NCBI GenBank assembly: GCA_020722945.1
Contig: DYJV01000092.1
Location: forward strand, 1 to 7,011
Length of the DNA stretch: 7,011 bases
Source of the DNA: Candidatus Methylomirabilis sp.
GTDB lineage: Bacteria; DYJV01
Direction of reading: 5' to 3'
Below, in pieces: positions 1 to 6,748 of this stretch. The notes under the pieces are model-generated. The model did not search any database, was not told the DNA's origin, and saw only the letters and a list, made by a program, of their open reading frames with translations. Both the position numbers and the translations under genes were made by a program. Every line of letters begins with the position of its first letter. Position 1 is the stretch's first letter.

Positions 1-185
1 GTCGGCAGGCAAGAGATCTAATTTTTATATTTTATCTCTTCTTTCGTTATACTCAAACTACCTTTCGTTGTAAAAATTTTTAAAAACTCAATATCAATAG
101 GGAATATCAGGGAGAGAGTATGAAATCATATATAATTTTTATTTTAAATATCTTCTGAAAGGTGGTGGATATAAATTTCTAAAAT
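1..185. other. AT-rich non-coding region upstream of the liv control region
   Basis: I see no convincing gene here on either strand. Visible small structures are an AT-rich inverted repeat (AAGAGAT at 11-17, ATCTCTT at 34-40, 16-nt loop) that could be a weak terminator for a gene off the left edge, two copies of CTTTCGTT (41-48 and 62-69, 21 bp apart), and two copies of AATATCA (90-96 and 103-109). In frame 1 the window opens with six sense codons and then TAA at 19-21, so the tail of an upstream gene is possible but unsupported. Confidence 0.5.
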
Positions 186-219
186 TGGCGAAATCACCTT
201 TTGTGGCGAGAAATCGCCA
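186..219. promoter_or_regulatory. Palindromic element plus partial second copy; candidate upstream activator site
   Basis: A perfect inverted repeat TGGCGA-GAAA-TCGCCA lies at 204-219. Just upstream, at 186-198, is a related imperfect copy, TGGCGA-AA-TCACC, so the TGGCGA half-site recurs after 18 bp. The centres lie about 130 and 150 bp before the transcription start inferred from the sigma-54 promoter at 318-332. That is the usual range for enhancer sites of sigma-54 activators. The GC-rich half-sites stand out from the AT-rich surroundings. Inference: this is the binding site of an NtrC-type enhancer-binding protein controlling the liv operon. It does not match the classic NtrC site (TGCACC-N5-GGTGCA), and it could instead be an operator for another regulator. 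Confidence 0.5.
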
Positions 220-317
220 TTAAAACCGAAAAAAGAGTGCTATTTTGAATATAAAAAATAATAAAACAGTGTGTTATAAAAGGTAGTTACAATCAAAAAT
301 ATTTTAAGTAATAAGAG

Positions 318-332
318 TGGCACTTCTATTGC
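318..332 (+). promoter_or_regulatory. Sigma-54 (RpoN) -24/-12 promoter of the liv operon
   Basis: The sequence TGGCAC-TTCTA-TTGC matches the sigma-54 core consensus exactly. The invariant GG is at 319-320 and the invariant GC at 331-332, with the required 10-bp spacing. Transcription would start about 12 bp downstream, near 344, giving a leader of about 36 nt that contains the AAGGAGG ribosome site at 366-372. No convincing sigma-70 -35/-10 pair was found nearer the gene. Established knowledge: such promoters need ATP-driven activation by an enhancer-binding protein bound upstream, which fits the palindrome at 186-219. Confidence 0.82.
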
Positions 333-365
333 GTTTAAAAAGCAGTTTAACTTTAATCAAATCAC

Positions 366-372
366 AAGGAGG
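366..372 (+). promoter_or_regulatory. Ribosome binding site that fixes the livK start
   Basis: AAGGAGG is followed 7 nt later by ATG at 380. This sets the translation start at 380 rather than at the in-frame GTG at 317. That GTG overlaps the sigma-54 promoter, lies upstream of the inferred transcript start, and would put 21 residues in front of a well-formed signal peptide. Confidence 0.9.
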
Positions 373-379
373 ATTTATT

Positions 380-1582
380 ATGAGGAGGTATTTTCTTTTT
401 TTTCTACTCTCTTTTATGCTGGTTTTATCTGTTCCAGTAGTTAGTTCAGCAGCACAAGATGTAATCAAATTTGGCTGTGCAATATCTTTTACAGGAGCAC
501 AGAGCAGAACAGGGAAATTATATGTTGACTCTTACAATCTTGCAGTTAAAGAGATCAATCAAAAGGGTGGTATAAAGGTAGGGGACAAAAGTTACAAAGT
601 TGAGATTGTCTACTTTGATGACAAAAGTGATGGGACAGAGAGTTCCAAACTTACAGAGAAGCTTATAGCAGAGGACAAAGTTAATTTTATTTTAGGACCT
701 TACACAAGTGAATTTACTATTACCAACAGCATTGTAGCACAGAGATACAAAATACCTATGGTTGAAGGTGGCGGGGCATCAGGTAAAATATTTGAAAAAA
801 ACAACAAATATGTATTTGGGTTACTTCCAAGTGCAGGTGATTACTTCAAAAGCACTCTTGAATATTTAAACACAGTTAATCCAAAACCTAAAAATATTGC
901 AATACTTTACGCTGATGACAAATTTGATGTCAGTGTAGGGACAGGTGCAAATAAATCTGCCAAAGATATGGGATTTAACGTTGTTCTATTTGAAAAATAT
1001 AAAGAGGGGCAATCTGATTTTACTTCAGCAATTACAAAAGCAAAAAGTAGTAATGCAGAGATTGTATTAGTAGCAGGTCATACAGAGGAGAGCCTCAATT
1101 TTGTCCAGCAGGCAAAAGAGCTCAACTTTACACCAAAAATGATCAGCCTTACAGTAGGACCATCAGAAGCTGATTTTAGAAAAGCTCTCGGTAAAGATGC
1201 AAATTTTATATTTGGAGTTGCATCTTGGTCAACACAGATGAATTTTAAAGGTTATCTTATGAAAGATACTCAAGAATTCATCGAGAAATTCAAAAAAGAA
1301 TTTAATTACGATCCTGATTACCACAATGCAGCAGGATTTGCTGTTTTATCTGTTTTCAAAAATGCAATAGAAAAAACAGGTTCATTAGATCCTCAAAAAG
1401 TTAGAGATGAGATTGCCAAAACAGATTTGGATACAATCTACGGTAAAATTGCCTTTCATCCAACTGGACAGATCAAAGGAACAAGTGTAGTTCTTGAGAT
1501 ATTGGATGGTCAAGTTTCTCAAGTTTACCCCGGAAAGTATAAAAATCCTGTTTATCCAATGCCAGCTTGGAATAAAAGATAA
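380..1582 (+). CDS. livK: Periplasmic ligand-binding protein of a branched-chain-type amino acid ABC transporter
   Basis: A 400-residue type I periplasmic binding protein (Peripla_BP_6, LivJ/LivK-like) that captures the ligand and delivers it to the LivHM channel. Residues 1-25 form a signal peptide: Arg-Arg, a long hydrophobic core (YFLFFLLSFMLVLSV), then SSA-A or SAA-Q as the cleavage site. There is no lipobox Cys at the cleavage site, so it should be soluble in the periplasm. The body starts at about residue 28 (IKFGCAISFTG). Probable ligand contacts lie at GPYTS (106-110) and EGGGAS (129-134). The C-terminus ends in YPMPAW, and the segment DDKFDVSVGTGA replaces the QQYG stretch that holds a ligand-stacking Tyr in E. 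coli LivJ/K. From memory this places it in the LivK-like subfamily of unresolved ligands, so branched-chain amino acids are likely but not certain. It is first in the operon and is followed by a terminator at 1598-1630. Confidence 0.9.
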   Translation: MRRYFLFFLLSFMLVLSVPVVSSAAQDVIKFGCAISFTGAQSRTGKLYVDSYNLAVKEINQKGGIKVGDKSYKVEIVYFDDKSDGTESSKLTEKLIAEDKVNFILGPYTSEFTITNSIVAQRYKIPMVEGGGASGKIFEKNNKYVFGLLPSAGDYFKSTLEYLNTVNPKPKNIAILYADDKFDVSVGTGANKSAKDMGFNVVLFEKYKEGQSDFTSAITKAKSSNAEIVLVAGHTEESLNFVQQAKELNFTPKMISLTVGPSEADFRKALGKDANFIFGVASWSTQMNFKGYLMKDTQEFIEKFKKEFNYDPDYHNAAGFAVLSVFKNAIEKTGSLDPQKVRDEIAKTDLDTIYGKIAFHPTGQIKGTSVVLEILDGQVSQVYPGKYKNPVYPMPAWNKR

Positions 1583-1597
1583 ACTTCTATATTTTAA

Positions 1598-1630
1598 GGG
1601 AGAGACACTTCTACTATCTCTCCCCTTTTT
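1598..1630 (+). terminator. Intrinsic terminator inside the operon, between livK and livH
   Basis: A perfect 8-bp stem, GGGAGAGA (1598-1605) with TCTCTCCC (1617-1624), encloses an 11-nt loop and is followed by C and TTTTT (1626-1630). This is a classic rho-independent structure. An outer TTTTAA/TTAAAA pairing (1592-1597 with 1629-1634) would allow a bidirectional shape. It sits 24 bp before livH, and no separate promoter is evident, so partial readthrough is the likely role: excess binding protein relative to the membrane complex. Confidence 0.87.
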
Positions 1631-1653
1631 AAAATCAATCGGGAGAAAATTAT

Positions 1654-2517
1654 ATGTTAACACAGGTATTGATAAACGGTGTTCTTAAAGGTGGGCTTTA
1701 TGCACTTATGGCTCTTGGTATGTCTCTGATATGGGGAGTTATGGATATAATAAATATTGCTCACGGCTCATTTATTATGCTTGGGTCATACACTACTTAC
1801 TGGATGTTTACAGCTTTTGGAGTCGATCCCTTTGTGAGTCTTGTAATCTCAATGGGTGTAATGTTTCTTTTAGGTTATACTATTCAGAAAAATATAATAA
1901 ACCTGATTATAAAAGCTGAGATATTTATTACACTTATACTCGCTTTTGGAATTGAAATTTTTATTAACAACTTTGCTTTACTCGCATGGACATCTGATGT
2001 TAAAAAAGTTAAAGTTGCTTATGCTGCAAGTAATTTTCAATTTTTAGATATTACTATACCATATGTTAGACTTTTTGCATTTATTCTCGCAATCATAATA
2101 AGTATTATCTTATTCATCATCCTAAATAAAACACGATTGGGGAGAGCAATCCGTGCAACCTCCCAAGACATTGACGCTGCAAAACTTACAGGGGTCAAAG
2201 TATCCCATATATATGCAATAACATTCGGAATAGGGACAGCTCTTGCAGCAGCAGCAGGAACCCTCTGGTCAATCCTCTTTCCAATAAGCCCTATTATGGG
2301 TGGAGAGTTGACTCTAAAATCTTTTGTAATTACAATTATAGGTGGTCTCGGCACAATGCTTGGACCTATAGTAGGAGGGCTTACACTCGGTATAATTGAA
2401 GCACTCGGGACAAATTGGTTTGGCACAACTTTTGAAAATCTTATAAGTTTTACAATTCTCGTGTTGGTGCTGATATTTATGCCAAAAGGGATATTAGGGG
2501 GTAAAAGTAAATCATGA
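1654..2517 (+). CDS. livH: ABC transporter permease, LivH type
   Basis: A 287-residue inner-membrane permease, one half of the LivHM channel for branched-chain-type amino acids. Family marks are NIAHGSFIMLG at 34-44, the cytoplasmic coupling (EAA-type) loop at about 160-192 (TRLGRAIRATSQD, then AAKLTGV), IIGGLGTMLGP at 228-238, and the closing MPKGILG at 276-282. Hydrophobic segments run through the whole length, and the size matches the usual 285-310 residues. A GGGAG ribosome site (1641-1645) lies 8 nt before the ATG. The gene ends in an ATGA overlap with livM, which indicates translational coupling and equal amounts of the two permeases. Confidence 0.95.
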   Translation: MLTQVLINGVLKGGLYALMALGMSLIWGVMDIINIAHGSFIMLGSYTTYWMFTAFGVDPFVSLVISMGVMFLLGYTIQKNIINLIIKAEIFITLILAFGIEIFINNFALLAWTSDVKKVKVAYAASNFQFLDITIPYVRLFAFILAIIISIILFIILNKTRLGRAIRATSQDIDAAKLTGVKVSHIYAITFGIGTALAAAAGTLWSILFPISPIMGGELTLKSFVITIIGGLGTMLGPIVGGLTLGIIEALGTNWFGTTFENLISFTILVLVLIFMPKGILGGKSKS

Positions 2518-3470
2518 AAAAAACATTTCTAATAATATTTTTTATAGCTGTTGTTATTGCTATCCCATTTCTGGGTAATAATTTTATGATGAGATTTGCC
2601 ACTGATATCTTACTATTTGCAATCATGGCAAGTTCGTGGAATATTATCGGGGGATTTACAGGATATGCTTCATTTGGCAATGTGGTATTCTTTGGACTTG
2701 GGGCATATCTAACTGCACTTTTTATGAATTTACTTGGGATACACTTCTTCATTGCTATGGGTTTGAGTGCAGTATGTAGTGGGCTTTTTGCTTTTCTCAT
2801 AGGATTACCAGTCTTGAGACTTACTGGACACTACTTTGCAATAGCAACTCTTGGGGTTGCTGAAGCAATGAAAGCACTTGTTCAGAATCTTGAAATAACA
2901 GAAGGGAATTCTGGTCTCTATCTTCCAGCTCTTGACCTTGGAATAAACGCAACCTACAACTTTTTCTACTTTACATCACTTGGAGTATTAATAATACTGT
3001 TAGTTACAACCTCTCTGATACTAAAAACAAAGTTAGGCTACGGTATGATAGCTATAAGGGAGGATGAAGATGCTGCTAATTCACTTGGGATCAATGCAAC
3101 TCTATTTAAATCAACATCTTTTGGAATATCAGGATTTTTTACAAGTCTTGCAGGGAGTATCTACGCTTATCAACAAGGTTTTATCAAACCAAGTGCAGTA
3201 TTTGATGTTATAATCACCGTAAAAATGATTGTTATGGCTGTATTTGGTGGGATAGGCAGTATATTTGGACCATTAGCAGGTGCAATATCGATAGAGCTGA
3301 TATCTGAATTTTTATCCAACTATTTCCTTATGGCACATACTCTATTTTTTGGCACAATCATAATACTTGCAATACTATTTTTTCCAAAGGGTGTTGCAGA
3401 TATATTCAGCTTTAAAAGAAAGATAGGGCTTACATACTTTCTCGAAAATATAAAAAATAATAAGATATAA
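2514..3470 (+). CDS. livM: ABC transporter permease, LivM type
   Basis: A 318-residue inner-membrane permease and the partner of LivH. It carries the family motifs GYASFGNVVFFGLGAY at 50-65, LRLTGHYFAIATLG at 101-114, EGNSGL at 130-135, the coupling loop at 175-204 (GYGMIAIREDEDAANSLGI and following) and FGGIGSIFGPLAGA at 244-257. The end after FFPKG is a short basic cytoplasmic tail of about 27 residues. The length is close to the shorter LivM forms (about 310-330), lacking the N-terminal extension of E. coli LivM (about 425). The start shares ATGA with the livH stop. A purine-rich GGGGG stretch at about 2497-2501 is rather far upstream, so initiation probably depends on coupling to livH. 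Confidence 0.95.
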   Translation: MKKTFLIIFFIAVVIAIPFLGNNFMMRFATDILLFAIMASSWNIIGGFTGYASFGNVVFFGLGAYLTALFMNLLGIHFFIAMGLSAVCSGLFAFLIGLPVLRLTGHYFAIATLGVAEAMKALVQNLEITEGNSGLYLPALDLGINATYNFFYFTSLGVLIILLVTTSLILKTKLGYGMIAIREDEDAANSLGINATLFKSTSFGISGFFTSLAGSIYAYQQGFIKPSAVFDVIITVKMIVMAVFGGIGSIFGPLAGAISIELISEFLSNYFLMAHTLFFGTIIILAILFFPKGVADIFSFKRKIGLTYFLENIKNNKI

Positions 3471-3488
3471 CTTTATGGAGAGCACTTT

Positions 3489-4250
3489 ATGGGAAAAATA
3501 GGTGAAGTAATTTTAAAAGGTGTTGAACTTACTAAAGAATTCGGTGGGTTAAGGGCAAATAGTCAAGTAAGTTTTGAGCTAAATAAAGGTGAAATACTTG
3601 GATTAATAGGTCCTAATGGTGCAGGGAAAACCACTCTTGTAAATATGATTGCTGGGAACACATCGATAACATCAGGTGATGTTTTCTACAACAACAAATC
3701 TATAAAAGGGTTTAAACCTTTTCAGATAGGGAGGATGGGTATTTCAAGAACATACCAGATAGTCAAACCTTTTCCCGGTATGACTGTTCTTGAAAATGTT
3801 TCAGTAGGAGCTATGTTTGGATCAAAAGGGAGTAAGAGAAGTGCTCGTCAGGCTCTCGAAGCTGCAAAAGATGTTGTTTCATTTGTTGGTCTGGAAAAAT
3901 ATAAGAATGATCGGGCAGATGTCCTTAATATTGCCTCAAGGAAGAGGCTTGAGATAGCAAAAGCCCTTGCAATGTCTCCAGAGATAATTCTATTTGATGA
4001 AGTTATGGCAGGATTAAATTTAAGCGAAATAGATAAAGCAATCGAACTTATACTAAAAATAAGGGAAAATGGGACAACCCTTTTTGTAATAGAGCATGTT
4101 ATGCGTGTAATAAAAGCAATATGCGATAGAGTTTTTGTTTTACACCATGGAGAGAAAATTGCTGATGGACCACCAGAAAAAGTTTTAAACGATGAAACCG
4201 TTATTAAAGCATATCTTGGCAAACGATACAAAGAGCTTGCTTGCAGCTAA
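3489..4250 (+). CDS. livG: ABC transporter ATP-binding protein, LivG type, with a non-canonical signature motif
   Basis: A 253-residue cytoplasmic ATPase that pairs with LivF and drives the LivHM channel. Walker A is GPNGAGKTT (41-49), the Q-loop Gln is Q90 (SRTYQIVKPFPGMTVLENV), Walker B is IILFDE (166-171) and the H-loop is H203. The canonical LSGGQ signature is missing: the equivalent site reads LNIASRKRLEIAKAL (146-160), followed by DEVMAGLN instead of the more common DEPAAGLN. I recall a LivG branch with LxLAxRKRLE and DEVMAGL, so this looks like a subfamily trait rather than decay. GGAG at 3477-3480 lies 8 nt before the ATG, and the gap to livM is 18 bp. The length is typical for LivG. 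Confidence 0.94.
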   Translation: MGKIGEVILKGVELTKEFGGLRANSQVSFELNKGEILGLIGPNGAGKTTLVNMIAGNTSITSGDVFYNNKSIKGFKPFQIGRMGISRTYQIVKPFPGMTVLENVSVGAMFGSKGSKRSARQALEAAKDVVSFVGLEKYKNDRADVLNIASRKRLEIAKALAMSPEIILFDEVMAGLNLSEIDKAIELILKIRENGTTLFVIEHVMRVIKAICDRVFVLHHGEKIADGPPEKVLNDETVIKAYLGKRYKELACS

Positions 4251-4286
4251 AATTTCAAATATAGAGAGAAAACTTTAGGAGGATAA

Positions 4287-4994
4287 ATGTTAATCGAAGT
4301 TAAAGATCTAAATGTTTCTTACGGTGATGTTCAAGTGCTATGGGGACTTAACTTTACGATAAAAGAGGGTGCAATAGTTGCACTTGTTGGCTCAAATGGA
4401 GCAGGCAAAACAACATTTTTAAGAGCTTTATCAGGAATCATCAAATACAAAAATGGTGATATACTCTACAATGGAGAATCACTTAAAAATATGCCTTCCG
4501 AAAAAATTGTCGAAAGAGGGATAATTCATGTTCCTGAAGGGAGAAAGTTATTCCCTGAAATGACCGTTGAAGAGAATCTTCTTATGGGTGCATATCATAG
4601 GAAGGGTGACCCTGAGATAAAAAATGACATTGATAACATATATTCACTCTTTTCTCGATTAAAAGAGCGAAGACTTCAAAAAGCTGGGAGTTTATCTGGT
4701 GGCGAGCAGCAAATGTGTGCTATTGCAAGGGGATTAATGGGTAGACCAACTGTTTTACTTATTGATGAGATGAGCCTTGGTCTTGCTCCACTCATTGTGG
4801 ACAATCTGATAGATATAGTTCACAAGATACGAAAAGATGGGACTACCGTAGTTTTAGTTGAACAAGATGTTCAGCTTGCTCTTGATAACTCTGATTACGG
4901 TTATGTCATAGATACAGGTAAGATAGTGCTTGAAGGGAATTCAAAAGATCTTTTATGCAACTCTGATGTTAAAAAGATATATCTTGGACTTTGA
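4287..4994 (+). CDS. livF: ABC transporter ATP-binding protein, LivF type
   Basis: A 235-residue cytoplasmic ATPase and partner of LivG. Walker A is GSNGAGKTT (35-43). VPEGRKLFPEMTVEENL (82-98) is the LivF-typical region in place of a plain Q-loop. The signature LSGGEQQ (136-142) is intact, Walker B is VLLIDE (156-161), and VEQD (191-194) puts Gln at the usual H-loop His, as is normal in LivF. AGGAGG at 4277-4282 lies 4 nt before the ATG, and the gap after livG is 36 bp. This is the last gene of the operon. The length matches the family (233-240). Confidence 0.96.
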   Translation: MLIEVKDLNVSYGDVQVLWGLNFTIKEGAIVALVGSNGAGKTTFLRALSGIIKYKNGDILYNGESLKNMPSEKIVERGIIHVPEGRKLFPEMTVEENLLMGAYHRKGDPEIKNDIDNIYSLFSRLKERRLQKAGSLSGGEQQMCAIARGLMGRPTVLLIDEMSLGLAPLIVDNLIDIVHKIRKDGTTVVLVEQDVQLALDNSDYGYVIDTGKIVLEGNSKDLLCNSDVKKIYLGL

Positions 4995-5232
4995 TTATTT
5001 AAAGAAGAGAAAAGAGGTATTGAGAGTAATATACGATTAGCTTTCAGGTTGAGAAATATAGCACTCAAATATTTTTATCGTATCTATCTTGTTATCCTAT
5101 TTTAAAAAAATATTTGAAATGAAATAGTAGCTACAATTTAAAATTTGAGATTTAAAATAGTAATTGCTAAACTACTAAATTTAGAGTGTTTTTTAGCTTT
5201 GGATCTAAAAATTTAATTTACGATTTGTATAA
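4995..5232. other. Convergent intergenic gap between livF and the NFACT gene
   Basis: These 238 bp are strongly AT-rich and contain no supportable gene. No classic GC-stem plus T-run terminator for the liv operon is visible. The main structure is the inverted repeat at 5065-5117, listed separately. A short palindrome CTAAATTTAG lies at 5175-5184, and GTAGCTAC at about 5127-5134. Confidence 0.6.
5065..5117. repeat. Perfect 12-bp inverted repeat downstream of livF
   Basis: TCAAATATTTTT (5065-5076) is the exact reverse complement of AAAAATATTTGA (5106-5117), with a 29-nt spacer. The stem is nearly all A/T, so it would be a weak hairpin. It may help end the liv transcript or protect its 3' end, but it lacks the GC-rich stem and immediate T-run of a standard terminator. 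The match is seen directly; the function is not known. Confidence 0.5.
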
Positions 5233-6744
5233 CTACAATTTTACGAAAATTGTGTTGAATTTACTGACATGGACAAGACCCGGCTTCCCACCTTTAGGTT
5301 TTTTAACATATTTAAGCTCTGTATATATCACTTCACCCTTGCCATTCTCCCTTGCTTTTGAATTTTCAAATGCTTTCTTGGCTGCAAAGAGAAGAAGCTC
5401 CTGAGATATCTCTTTTCTTGCCTTTGGGATTATAACATGGGCACCAGAGTAATCTTTTACATGTAACCACAAATTATCAGGTTTCCCAACATGCTTTACA
5501 AGATAATCGTTGGCACTACTTGATTTACCTATGAAAATCGTCACACCTTCAAAAACTTCCTCTTTGTAAGGTTTGACCTTTTCATCAACCTGAATTTCTT
5601 TCTCTTTAATTTCCGGACTTTTCATAACACCCCTATCTTTATTAAAATTGCTCTCTTTGAGCGATGAGAGCTCTTTTTTGATATTTTCAATCTCTGACTC
5701 TATAAAATTCTTACGATCAATTAATTTGGTAAGACCCCTTTTAAATTTCTTACCCTGTTCAAAGTAAAACTCAACATTTTCTATCGGCAACTTATCAATT
5801 TTTAATGGAATAACAACTGTATCAAGATTTTGAGTAAAATAATTTACAACTTCAATCTGACTTTCACCCTTTTTTATATTATGGATATTGTTTTTAAGAA
5901 GCTCCCCCATCTCAAAATAATATTGGAAATTTTTTTTAATATTTATCTCATTATCTATCTTTAAAAGTGTCTTCTCAAACCTTTTCAACTCTTTTCTATA
6001 TCTCTGCTCATCTTCAGATATCGAAATATTTACAACCATATTTTTAAATAGTAGATCGTAAAGTTCTGAAAAGGATTGAAAATCAGTAGCATAGGTAAAC
6101 TTTTCAGAGATATTTGAGACTTTATAGGGGTAAACTCTGTTCCCAATGAGAAATGGTGTAAACTTGATATCAAAATTATATAGCTGTGTGTATCTTGAAA
6201 AAGCCCCCTCGATGCCGAAATTTTTATATACAGATACAATCTCATCAACTGCAAATGGTGGGAAGCCATCAATATTACTACATTCTAAAGCATTTATCAG
6301 CTCTTCAGAGTCTAAAAATTTTATATCAGGATGTTCACCAAGAGTATATCCTTTAAAATTAGAAATAATATTGCCACTATCAGATACTATTAGATTGTTC
6401 CCTTTGCCTGTAAAAGTAAGAAAAAGTTTGAAAATACCAGATTTTTTCTGAATATCTATCACACAGAATCTGTAAAATTTGTAAGAGTAAACTCTTTTTA
6501 TCAAACCTCTTGTTAAAAATTTTCTCATTATCATACAAAAAGCAGTTGGTGAAGATGGTGGCTTAATTGGAGGATTCCCCACAAAGATAGCCGGAAGTTG
6601 AGGTGTAAGGGATATTACGACTGTTTGCTTATTTGAAAGTTTGAGGAGAAATGTCTCATCTATCTGATATATCTTATCTATCAAAGCACCCGAAATCTTG
6701 CTATCCAACTCCTCTGACAAAGCATACAAAGTAAAAGTATCCAT
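5233..6744 (-). CDS. rqcH: NFACT-family protein, RqcH/FbpA-like (ribosome-associated quality control)
   Basis: A 503-residue cytoplasmic protein. Established RqcH proteins bind stalled 50S subunits and add C-terminal alanine tails to nascent chains using tRNA-Ala. Domain order: NFACT-N from residue 1 (MDTFTLYALSEEL, then KISGALIDKIYQ), FCMIMRKFL at 69-77, a helix-hairpin-helix-like region at about 157-185, coiled coil at about 244-292, a second helical segment at about 330-365, and NFACT-R (DUF814) at 392-503 with NDYL, NLWLHVKDYSGAHVII and KPKGGKPGLV. It is shorter than typical RqcH (about 560-570). The Asp-Arg pair needed for tRNA use (D97-R98 in Bacillus subtilis RqcH) appears as Tyr91-Arg92 by eye alignment, so tailing activity is uncertain. 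The start is fixed by the family's typical MD opening; no Shine-Dalgarno site is visible. Family assignment is firm, activity is inferred. Confidence 0.88.
   Translation of the reverse strand: MDTFTLYALSEELDSKISGALIDKIYQIDETFLLKLSNKQTVVISLTPQLPAIFVGNPPIKPPSSPTAFCMIMRKFLTRGLIKRVYSYKFYRFCVIDIQKKSGIFKLFLTFTGKGNNLIVSDSGNIISNFKGYTLGEHPDIKFLDSEELINALECSNIDGFPPFAVDEIVSVYKNFGIEGAFSRYTQLYNFDIKFTPFLIGNRVYPYKVSNISEKFTYATDFQSFSELYDLLFKNMVVNISISEDEQRYRKELKRFEKTLLKIDNEINIKKNFQYYFEMGELLKNNIHNIKKGESQIEVVNYFTQNLDTVVIPLKIDKLPIENVEFYFEQGKKFKRGLTKLIDRKNFIESEIENIKKELSSLKESNFNKDRGVMKSPEIKEKEIQVDEKVKPYKEEVFEGVTIFIGKSSSANDYLVKHVGKPDNLWLHVKDYSGAHVIIPKARKEISQELLLFAAKKAFENSKARENGKGEVIYTELKYVKKPKGGKPGLVHVSKFNTIFVKL
5235..5253. 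repeat. Perfect AT-rich hairpin across the stop of the NFACT gene
   Basis: ACAATTTT (5235-5242), ACG, AAAATTGT (5246-5253) form a perfect 8-bp stem with a 3-nt loop. It covers the last codons of the - strand gene and the first base of its TAG stop. It might stabilise or end the transcript, but no GC-rich stem or U-run follows, so a terminator role is only a possibility. Confidence 0.4.
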
Positions 6745-6748
6745 ACAA

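Noticed and set aside
120-158. 12-codon reading frame with a GGAG site in front (MKSYIIFILNIF), a possible leader peptide
   Set aside because: It lies upstream of the inferred sigma-54 transcript start, is very short, and has no attenuator structure after it.
1385-1663. Open frame on the - strand overlapping the end of livK
   Set aside because: It is a shadow of livK and of the terminator hairpin, with no recognisable family and no ribosome site.
2419-2433. TGGCAC-N5-TTGA inside livH, resembling a sigma-54 promoter
   Set aside because: The essential GC of the -12 element is GA, and the site lies within a conserved coding region with no gene start at the right distance.
5233-6744. Fibronectin-binding adhesin as the function of the - strand gene
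   Set aside because: There is no signal peptide or surface anchor; the domain order NFACT-N, coiled coil, NFACT-R points to ribosome quality control, and the adhesin name is historical.
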